DNA of 64,000 nt from Companilactobacillus farciminis KCTC 3681 = DSM 20184 (GTDB taxonomy: Bacteria > Bacillota > Bacilli > Lactobacillales > Lactobacillaceae). Under the pieces are notes generated by a model that saw only the letters and a list, made by a program, of their open reading frames with translations, made no database searches and was not told where the DNA came from. The stretch spans positions 2,294,001 to 2,358,000 of the forward strand of contig NZ_CP017702.1 of assembly GCF_002706745.1 (NCBI RefSeq), written 5' to 3'. This document shows, in pieces, positions 1 to 8,872 of this stretch. The translations under genes were made by a program, and so were the position numbers. The number at the start of each line of letters is the position of its first letter. Position 1 is the first letter of the stretch.

Positions 1-2
1 AT

Positions 3-563
3 ATCGAATTGAATTTAAAAGTCGGACCAATTTCGACCAATTTCGAATTTGAATCAAAGCCTGTCATTTACGGTACATATCTTGAGAATAACAATGACAG
101 CAGTTACCACAATTACGGATCTACAATATCTTTTCATTTCATAACAAATATGTTTTTCCCATCAATTCATGATATTACCTTTAATCCTATTCAAACGTAC
201 GCTCCAAATTCTTTAATCTATCGTTTAAACGATACTAATGCGCCGAATAACATTATTGACTTTGACGACCAGCGTCGGAACTTTAATCCTGTCAAAATAA
301 TGGTAGCTCAAAGTCATGCTCTTTATGACCAAAAAAGTAAAGCTTATTTGCCAGCAGTTTTACAAATACATAACCTTACAGACAATACCACTACGAATGT
401 TTCAGACCATCCTGCTTTCGTAGCTATCTCAACACGTGACCAAAAACTTCACTATCTAAATTGGAACAAGAACGAAGGTCTTCTCCTTAAACTCAAACCG
501 GGATCAATCAGTCCTGGTAATTACGAAACTACACTCAATTGGACCTTCATAGAATCGACCTAA
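3..563 (+). CDS. WxL-like cell-surface protein, C-terminal part
   Basis: The reading frame is open from the window edge, so the N-terminus is missing and the TTG at position 9 need not be a start. What remains (about 185 residues) is beta-rich and polar, and ends with a Tyr-x-x-x-Leu-x-Trp-x-Phe segment (YETTLNWTFIES). That resembles the last strand of WxL domains, which bind peptidoglycan non-covalently in lactobacilli and enterococci. The earlier segment with FEF and VIYGTY would fit the start of such a domain. The gene has no clear terminator. Assignment to the WxL superfamily is an inference from the C-terminal motif only. Confidence 0.45.
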   Translation: MELNLKVGPISTNFEFESKPVIYGTYLENNNDSSYHNYGSTISFHFITNMFFPSIHDITFNPIQTYAPNSLIYRLNDTNAPNNIIDFDDQRRNFNPVKIMVAQSHALYDQKSKAYLPAVLQIHNLTDNTTTNVSDHPAFVAISTRDQKLHYLNWNKNEGLLLKLKPGSISPGNYETTLNWTFIEST

Positions 564-925
564 TTGTACAAACAGTATGATACCCCCATTTTTCATTGGA
601 TAAGTCCCCAGAATGTTTATACTTAAAAGTAAGAGGAATAGAAATGAACTAAGTAGTTTCTAATCTTCGAAGCCTCGCAAGAGCGTACATCTACCAAGAC
701 GTCACCGATTTAAAAGAATCGTAATTAAGGTAGTTGTAGAATGGGATAGTATCAAAATTTGGGTTGAATCGAGATGAGGCAAAATCGAAAACAAATTCGG
801 ATTTTGCAGTATCAATCAATGTTAATTCATAAAAATCGTATTTGGAGTAAGCTTCTGCCCCTTTTAATAAACAGTAAGCTATTAATTTTCATAATGAATC
901 CTCCGAAAACACAAATTAGTCTAGA
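564..925. other. Intergenic stretch, no supported gene
   Basis: About 360 bp without a convincing gene. It holds a hairpin at 779-807 (GCAAAATC facing GATTTTGC) without a T-run. On the minus strand a 21-codon frame starts at 892 (MKINSLLFIKRGRSLLQIRF...) behind a good GGAGG, but it matches nothing I recognise. Sequence composition is unlike the flanking genes and could be decayed coding sequence. Confidence 0.4.
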
Positions 926-976
926 CAAAAAGGCCTCAGGATAGTCAGTGTCGTACTGAATCCCGAGGTCATTTTT
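926..976 (-). terminator. Terminator after the glycerophosphodiesterase gene
   Basis: Long imperfect hairpin whose arms are AATGACCTCGGGAT and ATCCTGAGGCCTTTTT on the minus strand, followed by a T-run. It lies directly downstream of the phosphodiesterase stop codon. Confidence 0.7.
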
Positions 977-980
977 GTGT

Positions 981-1724
981 CTATTTTTCTAAGAAGAGCA
1001 TTCTATCAGCAATATTAGTAATTACACCATCAACGCCCCAACTCAATAATTCTTGAGCACGATTGATATCGTCAACCGTCCAAACGTTGATTTCATAACC
1101 ATAGTCTTTCATTTTTTTAACTTTAGCTTCGGTCAAACCATTACTATCTGGATGAACGATTTTAGCGTGGCAAGCTTGCATAACTAGATTCCAGTCATCC
1201 CCTAAAGTAGCTTTACTGAACAAAACAGCATACTTCAAATCTGGTTTAAGTTGATACATTTTTTCCAACATGATGGGATTGAAACTAGAAATAATCAATT
1301 CCACTTGGTCATCCAAACGATCTAAAGCTTTAGCAAATTTTTCGACTAATTTATCAGCTAAATAATTGGCATCGTCCCCAACGACACCTTTTAACTCGAT
1401 ATTAGCATTGATTTTATGGATATTAAGAAAGTCGATTAGTTGGTCTAAGGTTGGTACCTTTTCACCACGGAATTTCTCGGCAAACCAATAACCAGCATCA
1501 GCAGTTTTCACTTCAGAACTGTCGACTGTCTCGATTGAACCAGATATGTTAGTTGTTCGATCCAACTTATCATCATGAATAACAAAGACTTGTTCATCTT
1601 TGGTAATACTAAGATCAGTTTCTATCCACTTCACATCACAATCAGCAACAGTGTTGAATGATGCCATGGTATTCTCAGGTGCTAAGGTAGGTATTCCTCT
1701 ATGCGCAACAATTTTTTTTGACAT
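981..1724 (-). CDS. Glycerophosphodiester phosphodiesterase
   Basis: Predicted 247-aa cytoplasmic enzyme of the GDPD (UgpQ/GlpQ) TIM-barrel family, which hydrolyses glycerophosphodiesters to glycerol-3-phosphate and an alcohol. Family signatures are visible: AHRG near residue 7, APENT followed by the substrate-binding region, ETDLS with the metal-binding Glu/Asp pair, and HDDKLDRTT with the second catalytic His. The C-terminal INVWTVDD and GVDGVITN match the final barrel strands. No signal peptide, so it acts on imported or internal substrates. I chose the ATG at 1724 because it follows GGAGG by seven bases; the frame continues upstream without a ribosome site. It has its own terminator and lies downstream of the nagA genes without obvious functional connection. 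Confidence 0.88.
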   Translation of the reverse strand: MSKKIVAHRGIPTLAPENTMASFNTVADCDVKWIETDLSITKDEQVFVIHDDKLDRTTNISGSIETVDSSEVKTADAGYWFAEKFRGEKVPTLDQLIDFLNIHKINANIELKGVVGDDANYLADKLVEKFAKALDRLDDQVELIISSFNPIMLEKMYQLKPDLKYAVLFSKATLGDDWNLVMQACHAKIVHPDSNGLTEAKVKKMKDYGYEINVWTVDDINRAQELLSWGVDGVITNIADRMLFLEK

Positions 1725-1772
1725 AATAATCCTCCAATAGATAGAGTATACAACAATATGCAAGTAACAAAA

Positions 1773-1802
1773 AAACCGAGAGTACATTTATATTCTCGGT
1801 TT
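1773..1802 (-). terminator. Terminator after the first nagA gene
   Basis: Perfect eight-base stem AAACCGAG/CTCGGTTT followed on the minus strand by a T-run. It separates nagA from the phosphodiesterase gene. Confidence 0.85.
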
Positions 1803-1841
1803 AACAGTCTTTTTAAAAATAATTATCGGTATTCTATCTAA

Positions 1842-3002
1842 TTAAGCTTGGTAACGTGAAACACCATCAAGGTATGTTTCTGATAGGCTCATGTCATTAT
1901 TCAAAACGATAAAGTCAGCGTCACGGCCGTCAGCAATGATACCACATTTATCAAGAACTTTTGAACTCTTAGCTGCTGTGTAACTAGCCATTTCGATAGC
2001 TTCTTCATCTGTAGCAATGTTCCAGTCGACAACATTCTTGATAGCTTCATTTAGCATAAGAATTGAACCAGCCAAACTGTGTGGTTCTGCCTTTAATCTA
2101 GCAGTTCCGTTAGCAACAACAACAGGTAATTCACCTAGTACGTAGTCACCATCTGGCATCAAACCAGCACGCATACAATCAGTGATCAAAGCAACGTGTT
2201 CGGCACCTTTCTTTTCGATTACGATTCTTGCGGCATAAGGATTTACGTGGTGTCCGTCACAAATCAATTCATCATCTACTAAGTGCATTGAAAGAGCTGC
2301 ACCAACCATACCAGGAACTCTGTGGTTCAAACCACTCATACCATTGTATGTGTGTGTAAATCCAGTAGCTCCAGCTTCAACACAGGCCTTAGCTTGTTCG
2401 AATGTAGCATCACTGTGACCTAAGTAAACGGCAACGTTGTCAGAAGCAACAGCTTTTGTAAATTCTGCGGCACCTTTTCTTTCAGGAGCGATTGAAATCT
2501 TCTTAATCATGCCTTGAGCAGCATCTTGCCAGTCATTAAATTCATCAACGTCTGGATCTCTGAAGTATTTAGGATTTTGAGCACCTTTGTGTTTTTCTGT
2601 GTAGAAAGGTCCTTCAAAGTGGATTCCTTGAACTTTAGCACCAGTAATCTTCTTGTAATTATCACCAATTGTGTGGCAAATACTCAAAAGTTGGTCGTGT
2701 GAAGCCGTCAAAGTTGTTGGCAACCATGAAGTAACACCAGCTTTTAGTAGACCTTCTGACATTTCGTTCAACTTGTCAAAATCATCATCCATAACATCAT
2801 GACCTACAAGACCATGAATGTGAGTATCTACAAGTCCAGGAGCGATAAATTTGTCTGAATAATCAACAATTTTACCTTCTGGTTTGTTACCGTCAGCTGG
2901 AATAAATTTACCAAATTTACCATCGTCAGTAACTTCTAGATAACCCCCATTTTCAGTTGTGTTCTTTAAAAAGAATTTCTTAGCATGAATATAATATGAC
3001 AT
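1842..3002 (-). CDS. nagA: N-acetylglucosamine-6-phosphate deacetylase (paralogue 1)
   Basis: 386-aa amidohydrolase that removes acetate from GlcNAc-6-P (or GalNAc-6-P), feeding the cytosolic amino-sugar pathway. Visible family motifs: the metal-site segment DTHIHG near residue 60, HFEGPF near 130 with the metal-binding Glu, GHSDAT and THTYNGM with the two metal-binding His residues, ICDGHHV, and ITDCMRAG with the catalytic Asp. Start follows a GGAGG site. It is closely similar along its whole length to the neighbouring deacetylase and has its own promoter with an operator-like GGTCTATACC. Why two copies are kept is unclear; one may prefer GalNAc-6-P, which is inference. Confidence 0.93.
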   Translation of the reverse strand: MSYYIHAKKFFLKNTTENGGYLEVTDDGKFGKFIPADGNKPEGKIVDYSDKFIAPGLVDTHIHGLVGHDVMDDDFDKLNEMSEGLLKAGVTSWLPTTLTASHDQLLSICHTIGDNYKKITGAKVQGIHFEGPFYTEKHKGAQNPKYFRDPDVDEFNDWQDAAQGMIKKISIAPERKGAAEFTKAVASDNVAVYLGHSDATFEQAKACVEAGATGFTHTYNGMSGLNHRVPGMVGAALSMHLVDDELICDGHHVNPYAARIVIEKKGAEHVALITDCMRAGLMPDGDYVLGELPVVVANGTARLKAEPHSLAGSILMLNEAIKNVVDWNIATDEEAIEMASYTAAKSSKVLDKCGIIADGRDADFIVLNNDMSLSETYLDGVSRYQA

Positions 3003-3029
3003 CGTTTTTCCTCCTTAATTTACTCCATA

Positions 3030-3056
3030 ATTATAACACTCTATTTGGTCTATACC
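3030..3056 (-). promoter_or_regulatory. nagA1 promoter with NagR/dre-like operator
   Basis: On the minus strand a perfect TATAAT (3035-3030) lies 28 bp before the start codon region. Its -35 region is covered by GGTATAGACC (3056-3047), the reverse complement of GGTCTATACC. This resembles the dre operator bound by NagR/YvoA-type GntR repressors. The same element stands in the same place before the second nagA gene. Confidence 0.7.
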
Positions 3057-3068
3057 TTGTATTCGACC

Positions 3069-3132
3069 TTAAAAAAAATCCCTTTTCGAAAGTTATATGA
3101 AAGGCTTTCACATATCAATCAATAAGGGATTT
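3069..3132 (-). terminator. Terminator after the second nagA gene
   Basis: AAATCCCTT and AAGGGATTTTTTTT form the outer stem on the minus strand, with an inner GTGAAAGCCTTTCATA hairpin, followed by the T-run. It isolates the two nagA transcription units. Confidence 0.7.
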
Positions 3133-3139
3133 ACTGTAT

Positions 3140-4300
3140 CTATCTTTGGTAACGGCTTACTCCGTCCAAATATGTTTCGCTCAATTCCATGTCTTCATCT
3201 AATACGATAAAGTCTGCGTCACGGCCTTGTGCGATAATACCACATTTGTCATCAATATAAGTACTCTTAGCTGGTACATAACTACCCATCTTGACTGCTT
3301 GAGCTGGTGTTGCAATATCCCAGTCAACAACGTTTTTAACGCCTTGTTTCAATTGCAAAATACTTCCGGCTAAATTGTGTGATTCGTCTTTAAGTCTAGC
3401 TGTACCGTTTTCAACGATAACTGGCAATTCACCTAAAACATAATCACCTTCTGGCATCAAACCGGCTCTCATACAATCTGTAATCAAAGTAACGTGGTCA
3501 GGTGTTTGAGCGTTGATCAACATCTTAACAGAGAATGGATGAACGTGGTGACCATCACAGATCAACTCATCATAAATTCCATCCAAACCCATAGCTGCAC
3601 CAGCAACTCCTGGTTCACGATGTGTGAAACCTCTCATACCATTAAAGGCATGTGTAAAGACGCTAGCTCCAGCTTCAACAGCTTTTTTAACTTGAGCAAA
3701 AGTTGCATTCGTATGACCAATAGCAACCGCTACATCGTTAGCTGTAACTTCTTTAATAAAATCAAGTGCGCCATCACGTTCGGCAGCAATCGAGATCTTC
3801 TTGATGATTCCATGAGCAGCATCTTGCCAATCATTGAATTCTTCAACACTTGGATCTCTAAAGTACTTAGGATTTTGAGCACCTTTATGTTCTTCTGTAT
3901 AAAATGGACCTTCAAGATGAATACCTTGAATCTTAGCACCAGTAGCTTTTTGGTAATTGTCACCAATTGTTTTACATACGTTCAAGAACTCTTCGTGTGA
4001 AGCTGTCAATGTTGTTGGCAACCATGAAGTAACACCTGTCTTAAGTAAACCTTCTGACATTTCGTTGATACCTTCAAAGTCATTATCCATAACATCATGA
4101 CCACAAGTTCCGTGAATATGTGTGTCGACTAGACCTGGGGCGATGAATTTATCTGAGTAATCGACAACTTTGCCTGCTGGCTTTCCATCTTCTTCAGTGA
4201 AGTATTTACCAAACTTACCGTCGTCAGTGATTTCTAGATAACCACCGTGTTCAGTAGTATTGTGTAAAAAGAATTTCTTAGCATGAATATAGTACGTCAT
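3140..4300 (-). CDS. nagA: N-acetylglucosamine-6-phosphate deacetylase (paralogue 2)
   Basis: 386-aa second NagA-type amidohydrolase, the same length as its neighbour and aligned without large gaps. It carries the same metal and catalytic motifs: DTHIHG, HLEGPF, GHTNAT, THAFNGM, CDGHHV and ITDCMRAG. Start at 4300 chosen because ATG follows GGAGG by ten bases; an in-frame upstream extension has no ribosome site. Differences between the copies cluster around the second His region (VYLGHSDAT versus VAIGHTNAT; YNGMSGL versus FNGMRGF), which may affect sugar selectivity; that is inference. It lies downstream of agaS but is separated by a terminator and has its own operator-bearing promoter. Confidence 0.92.
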   Translation of the reverse strand: MTYYIHAKKFFLHNTTEHGGYLEITDDGKFGKYFTEEDGKPAGKVVDYSDKFIAPGLVDTHIHGTCGHDVMDNDFEGINEMSEGLLKTGVTSWLPTTLTASHEEFLNVCKTIGDNYQKATGAKIQGIHLEGPFYTEEHKGAQNPKYFRDPSVEEFNDWQDAAHGIIKKISIAAERDGALDFIKEVTANDVAVAIGHTNATFAQVKKAVEAGASVFTHAFNGMRGFTHREPGVAGAAMGLDGIYDELICDGHHVHPFSVKMLINAQTPDHVTLITDCMRAGLMPEGDYVLGELPVIVENGTARLKDESHNLAGSILQLKQGVKNVVDWDIATPAQAVKMGSYVPAKSTYIDDKCGIIAQGRDADFIVLDEDMELSETYLDGVSRYQR

Positions 4301-4328
4301 TTCCACATCTCCTCCAAATATATAAAGT

Positions 4329-4357
4329 ATTATAGCACCGAGAATCGGTCTATACCA
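4329..4357 (-). promoter_or_regulatory. nagA2 promoter with NagR/dre-like operator
   Basis: On the minus strand TATAAT occupies 4334-4329 and the palindrome-like GGTATAGACC occupies 4356-4347, covering the expected -35 region. The arrangement matches the nagA1 promoter to within one base, so binding of the repressor should block RNA polymerase at both. Confidence 0.7.
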
Positions 4358-4370
4358 TACCTTTTGCAAT

Positions 4371-4404
4371 AAAAGGTTGAAACAAATTAATGTCTCAACC
4401 TTTT
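4371..4404 (-). terminator. Terminator after agaS
   Basis: Thirteen-base near-perfect arms AAAAGGTTGAGAC and GTTTCAACCTTTT on the minus strand. It ends the PTS operon just before the nagA2 promoter, so read-through may still contribute to nagA2 expression. Confidence 0.75.
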
Positions 4405-4412
4405 AAAAGTTT

Positions 4413-5585
4413 TTATTCGTAATCGTGAATCGTTACACCTTTAACAACACGGTTAACAGTACCACTAGCTGATGGTGTATCAGGAGTGTTATTAACCTTG
4501 ATTGAGTTCATCAATGCAAATGTTTGAGCAAATACTACGTCAGGCAATGCTTGGTAAAGTTCTGGAAGATCTTTGTCTCCAGCCTTAATGAAGAAGTTGT
4601 CGCCTGAGAAGTCGTTGTCATCAGAAGTTCCGACACCAACAACTTTTTCGCAAATTTCATCACCTTTGATTTCTTCCAAGATATCTACATCGTATTGACG
4701 AGTGTATTTATCGTTGCTTAAGAAATCAAAGACAATTGTTTTGCCGTTAACATATGACTTTGGACCATGACGGAATCCCATTGATGAATCAAAGATTGTT
4801 GTCAAAGCACCAGCAGTTAGTTCGAGAACTTTCAATTGGGCTTCACGAGTAAGTCCTGAAAGTGAACCACTACCAAGGTAAGTAATACGATCGTAGTCTA
4901 AGTCAGCATAGGCTTGAATTTCATCTTCACGGCTGATGACTTCTTGACCCATCTTGATCATCGTATCAACCCAAGAAGATTTCTTGTCTTCAGCATTCGT
5001 ATCAAAAATCAATGCAGCTGTTAAAGTCATGCAAGAGAAGCTTCCGGTCATGGCGAATCCCTTATCATTTGAAAGTGCTGGTTGAAGAAGTAGCAAGTTG
5101 GCGTCTTCGTTTTCAGCCTTCTTAGCTAGATGTCCTTCTGGAGCACAAGTGATAGTGATTTGATACAAATTCTTAATGAGCTTTTCAGCTAGTTCTACTG
5201 TAGCAACACTTTCTGGTGAGTTACCACTTCTAGCAAATGATACTAAGATAGTTGGATCTTCACTTCTTAGATTATCTAAAGGAGCAGATACAATATCAGT
5301 TGTGGGAATGCTTTCGAAGACAAAACGTGATGTATCGCCAACACGATTCAAATATGGTCTTAAGGTATCGCCTACATAAGCTGAAGTACCAGCACCAGTG
5401 AAGATAACTCTAATCTTTTGGTCAGCAAACTTGTCTGTGATTTGCTTTAAAAAGCTATCTATTTCTGATTTTTTATTAGTGTAGTTTTGGAAAGCCTCTT
5501 TCCATAAGTCTGGTTGTTGTTGAATTTCACGGGTTGTAATTTTAGCACCCATTTTTTCTAGTTCTTGATCTGTTTTAGTAAACAT
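4413..5585 (-). CDS. agaS: SIS-domain amino-sugar isomerase/deaminase (AgaS type)
   Basis: 390-aa protein with two sugar-isomerase (SIS) domains, the form of AgaS, thought to act as galactosamine-6-phosphate deaminase/isomerase giving tagatose-6-P and ammonia. Seen: FTGAGTSAYVGD in the first phosphosugar-binding loop, SFARSGNSPES as the typical Ser-rich phosphate loop, and in the second domain TYLGSGSLSGLTREAQLKVLELTAG followed by the SMGFRHGPKS motif. It is the last gene of the operon after the PTS and the glycosidase-like gene, 27 bp downstream. L. casei GnbE occupies the corresponding role. Deaminase activity is family knowledge; specificity for galactosamine is inference from context. Confidence 0.87.
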   Translation of the reverse strand: MFTKTDQELEKMGAKITTREIQQQPDLWKEAFQNYTNKKSEIDSFLKQITDKFADQKIRVIFTGAGTSAYVGDTLRPYLNRVGDTSRFVFESIPTTDIVSAPLDNLRSEDPTILVSFARSGNSPESVATVELAEKLIKNLYQITITCAPEGHLAKKAENEDANLLLLQPALSNDKGFAMTGSFSCMTLTAALIFDTNAEDKKSSWVDTMIKMGQEVISREDEIQAYADLDYDRITYLGSGSLSGLTREAQLKVLELTAGALTTIFDSSMGFRHGPKSYVNGKTIVFDFLSNDKYTRQYDVDILEEIKGDEICEKVVGVGTSDDNDFSGDNFFIKAGDKDLPELYQALPDVVFAQTFALMNSIKVNNTPDTPSASGTVNRVVKGVTIHDYE

Positions 5586-5612
5586 GATATTGAAAATCCC
5601 TTCTCTATTTAT

Positions 5613-7628
5613 TTAGTCTAAGAATTGAATATGAACAACTGCTAATTCTTTAACAGTGAAGTCGACGTGATAGATTCCCTTTTTATCCAAAGTGACATCT
5701 AGAACTTCATTTTGCATTTGATTGTTTTCATCACGATATGTAATAGAAACTCGCTTGACACTGCGGTCTTTCAAGAAGAAATTAATTCCATCAACATTAT
5801 CGATTGACCAATTGCTGACAATCATTTGAGTTTGTGCCTCATCGATAACCATCTTGCAATTGTACATGTTGACTAAGTGTGGAACGCTTAACTGTTCTTC
5901 AAAGAAATGCTTTATATCGCCCTCACGAATATCGGTATATTGCGCTTGCCAACCGTATTTTGGAGAGTCGGTCATTGGGAGGATATAAAATTTGTCATCG
6001 CTGACAGTTACTGGACCTAAATTGTTCTCAAAGCGATCGTAAGCATGTGAATGTACTTTAACTTGAGATTGGTATTGGATTCTTACGTAATCGCCAGTGT
6101 GAGTTAACATGGTGATTCTTGGATCACTGATTCCTGAAATTGTTGTCCCGTCAAATTGTTCAAAGGATTGTTGTCCTGAACGATTCTTGAGTACTTCGAT
6201 ACTAGTTGCATTGATCAAGTTCAATAAATGACGATTGTTCAAAATAACTACCGCATCCCCATCCAAAAGGACAAAGTTACGTGTTAATAATTGAGTAATC
6301 TGATCATCATTTAAGGTATTCAAGAAATTACCTGTAACGGCAACACATTTATTTTTGATTTCCTGGTCAATATAATTTAATGGTTTCGTTGCGATTCCCA
6401 TTGTGGAAAGGAACTCTAACCACTGTGTTTGCGAAGCTACTAAACCTTCTAGAGTACCCTCTTCGTCAATTTTTGTTTGTGCAACGTCTTGGTTCATCGG
6501 TACGATAACGCCGCCACGCTGTTCAATATCGACGCCATGATTGTATAAGAAATCTAAGAATTCTTTGTCATCATCTAGTAAGGCGTCATAACGGTAAGTC
6601 GGATTGATCCCGTCCCCCATCATACTGAACATGTTTAGCAAAACGCCGTCAGCATGAACTAAACTCGTTGTATCTAATTGAAATTGAGTAAATTTATTTG
6701 ACTTAGCATAAGGTGAATACAAGAAACTCTCCATTTCCGGATAAATCTTATGTTTGTCGCCAACTTCCGTTCTCGTTGCAACTGTATATTTTTCAAAATC
6801 TCTAGCATATTGCTGTGGACTTACCTCGTTGTAAGCAGGCAAATGTGGTCTGGAAACAGCAGGAGTATCCTCACCACTCATTAAGTCCAAGAGCTTTTGC
6901 CAATCACGCCCCTCAAGAGCATGTACCTCTGGCCAAGAACTCATCAAACCTAAGGTTGTGGTTGGTGAAACAGCATGAACTTTTTGTTCGATCATGTGAG
7001 CTACGTGGAAAATTTCTTTTCGAGCAACTTGTAAATAAGCATTACGATAAATATTCTCGCCACCAGTGAACATCTTATGGACGAATTCTTCACGAGACAG
7101 GTCGGTTTGTAAGATGTCGTTGTACTGCTTCATGTGATCATCGCAGAAACAACCTAATTTGAAGGGTGCGTTCTTGTAATGTCTGAAGTCATCTTCCAGC
7201 CATAGTTCATGTGGGTGAATACTTGCCCAGATAGCATAGATATCACTGATATAATCAGCCCAACCGCTGTATCCAGGACAAGCCATAGATAAACTAGTAA
7301 CGCCTTGATAATTAACCATTGGCTTGATATCAAGCTCAGGTTTAATGGAAATTCCTCGATCAGAATGATTCATCGTTGTCCATGGATTCAAACTGATTGT
7401 CACGCCTAATTCTTTAAGCGGTTGACTTATTTCATCAACATTTTTTATTAATTCTTTGGCTTTATCTAAAGTAATGTGAGTATCTGACAGTTCTTCTTGA
7501 TTTAGGAAAAAGGCAACATCTGAAATATGAGCTTTTTTGACAAAATCAATCAATCTCTGTTTCTTTTCAGCAGTATAAACATTTTTGTCAACGGCGAGTC
7601 TTAATGTATAACGATAGGGATTATTCAT
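5613..7628 (-). CDS. Putative intracellular glycoside hydrolase-like protein (unrecognised family)
   Basis: 671-aa cytoplasmic protein without signal peptide that I cannot assign to a named family. The N-terminal 370 residues look like a TIM barrel of a retaining glycosidase: SLNPWTT near 80, LSMACPGYSGW near 115, LWLEDDFR near 142-149 with acidic residues at a strand end, the Cys-rich GCFCDDH near 160, and YPEMESF near 296 as a possible nucleophile strand. The remainder is beta-rich, as in beta-galactosidase-like enzymes. ATG at 7628 overlaps the EIIA stop (ATGAATAA), indicating translational coupling. It sits where L. casei gnbG (GH35) sits in the gnb operon, so cleavage of a phosphorylated GalNAc-containing disaccharide is a reasonable inference. 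Confidence 0.6.
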   Translation of the reverse strand: MNNPYRYTLRLAVDKNVYTAEKKQRLIDFVKKAHISDVAFFLNQEELSDTHITLDKAKELIKNVDEISQPLKELGVTISLNPWTTMNHSDRGISIKPELDIKPMVNYQGVTSLSMACPGYSGWADYISDIYAIWASIHPHELWLEDDFRHYKNAPFKLGCFCDDHMKQYNDILQTDLSREEFVHKMFTGGENIYRNAYLQVARKEIFHVAHMIEQKVHAVSPTTTLGLMSSWPEVHALEGRDWQKLLDLMSGEDTPAVSRPHLPAYNEVSPQQYARDFEKYTVATRTEVGDKHKIYPEMESFLYSPYAKSNKFTQFQLDTTSLVHADGVLLNMFSMMGDGINPTYRYDALLDDDKEFLDFLYNHGVDIEQRGGVIVPMNQDVAQTKIDEEGTLEGLVASQTQWLEFLSTMGIATKPLNYIDQEIKNKCVAVTGNFLNTLNDDQITQLLTRNFVLLDGDAVVILNNRHLLNLINATSIEVLKNRSGQQSFEQFDGTTISGISDPRITMLTHTGDYVRIQYQSQVKVHSHAYDRFENNLGPVTVSDDKFYILPMTDSPKYGWQAQYTDIREGDIKHFFEEQLSVPHLVNMYNCKMVIDEAQTQMIVSNWSIDNVDGINFFLKDRSVKRVSITYRDENNQMQNEVLDVTLDKKGIYHVDFTVKELAVVHIQFLD

Positions 7629-8043
7629 CCTCATCATCCTCGTCAGATTCAGCATTGATAAAGGCGTTAACATCGACGATTCCGTCTTTGCCTTCCTTCA
7701 TAATGTCGTTAACTTCAATGTCTTGTCCGATAAACTTTTGATTAGCATAGTTAATGACCATTGGTAGGTTCAAACCAGAAATAACGTGCATTTCAGGATA
7801 GTCTTGAGTCAAATTGACAGCGACGTTACCAGGAGTTCCACCTAATAAGTCAACGATCAAGAAGACTGGTTCCTTGCCATAATACTTTTTGATTTCAGTT
7901 TCTACCTTAGCTTTTAGAGTTTCAGGTCCGTCAGATTTTTGAAGTCCCAAAGCTACTGTTTCAGGTAGTTCACCAATAATTAATTCTGCTGATTTTAAAG
8001 TTTCAATTGCCATGTTTCCATGACTCATCAAGATTAATGCCAT
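7621..8043 (-). CDS. PTS mannose/fructose/sorbose family EIIA
   Basis: 140-aa soluble phosphocarrier of the mannose-family PTS. The N-terminus has the typical ILMSHGN, with His8 as the likely phosphorylation site, and the fold core DLLGGTPGNVA near residue 75. It receives phosphate from HPr and passes it to the EIIB encoded upstream. The C-terminus is an unusual run of acidic residues (ESDEDDEDE). The codons for this tail contain GAGGATGATGAGG, which also supplies the ribosome site for the overlapping next gene. Start follows a GGAGG site, 13 bp from the EIID stop. Confidence 0.92.
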   Translation of the reverse strand: MALILMSHGNMAIETLKSAELIIGELPETVALGLQKSDGPETLKAKVETEIKKYYGKEPVFLIVDLLGGTPGNVAVNLTQDYPEMHVISGLNLPMVINYANQKFIGQDIEVNDIMKEGKDGIVDVNAFINAESDEDDEDE

Positions 8044-8056
8044 AATTTAAATCCTC

Positions 8057-8872
8057 CTAGATTTTACCAAGTACGCCGATTGCTGAAAGTGCAACTGCGA
8101 AGATAATAACGATAAAGATAACCTTTGTAGAAGTCATACCCTTCTTACCTAGTAACCAGTAAACAAGACCTACGACTGCAGCTGGAACAAGACGTGGAAG
8201 AATCATATCAATGTTGCTTTGAACACTCAATGAAACTTTACCCAAGTGAGCAACTAGTGGAACTTGGATGTTGATCATACTTGCAATCAAAGCACCAACA
8301 ATGAAGACACCTAGCAATGTAGCAGCATCTGTTAAAGCATTTAGTTGACCTTGCATTTCAGAAACAAGTTTTGTACCTGTCTTGTAAGCAAAGTGAAGTT
8401 GTTTCCAACGGAAGACCATGATAGCAATATTTACTGCTAACCATAGGAACAAACCGATTGGGTTACCTTGAGCAGCCATTGTAGCAGCAATAGCACCCAT
8501 GATAGTTGGAACTAAAGCGGCGAAAAGTGAATCACCGATAGCAGCGAATGGTCCCATAAGACCTGTCTTAATACCGGCAACAGTGTCTAGTGAGTCAACA
8601 CCTTCCTTACCTTCAACGGCCAAGTCGATACCAGTAATAATTGTGTTAAAGAAGTTACTTGTGTTAAAGAATTGGTTGTGAGTCTTCATAGCTTCTTTTA
8701 GCTCTGGAGTACCGTCACCATAAATTTTTCTTAGTTGTGGCAAGATCGTGTATAAATAACCTGAACCTTGCATTCTTTCGTAGTTCCATCCCATTTGGAA
8801 ACCGAACAAACTACGCTTATTGATTTGTTTAAAATCTGCTTTAGTTAATTCATATCCGTTATTCTTCTTCAT
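8057..8872 (-). CDS. PTS mannose/fructose/sorbose family EIID
   Basis: 271-aa membrane subunit of the mannose-type permease. N-terminal RSLFGFQMGWNYERMQGSGYLY is characteristic of EIID, followed by the conserved NTSNFFNTIITGIDLAVE and GPFAAIGDSLF segments, then hydrophobic helices toward the C-terminus. I took the ATG at 8872 because GGGGAGG precedes it at good spacing; it overlaps the end of the EIIC gene by 14 bp, indicating coupled translation. With EIIC it forms the sugar channel; substrate is likely an N-acetylhexosamine or a disaccharide containing it, judged from the neighbouring deacetylase and deaminase genes. Confidence 0.92.
   Translation of the reverse strand: MKKNNGYELTKADFKQINKRSLFGFQMGWNYERMQGSGYLYTILPQLRKIYGDGTPELKEAMKTHNQFFNTSNFFNTIITGIDLAVEGKEGVDSLDTVAGIKTGLMGPFAAIGDSLFAALVPTIMGAIAATMAAQGNPIGLFLWLAVNIAIMVFRWKQLHFAYKTGTKLVSEMQGQLNALTDAATLLGVFIVGALIASMINIQVPLVAHLGKVSLSVQSNIDMILPRLVPAAVVGLVYWLLGKKGMTSTKVIFIVIIFAVALSAIGVLGKI

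Noticed and set aside
3494..4000. Plus-strand frame of 168 codons opposite the second nagA gene
   Set aside because: Antisense to a clearly real gene, no ribosome site, low-complexity Ser/Asn/Thr composition.
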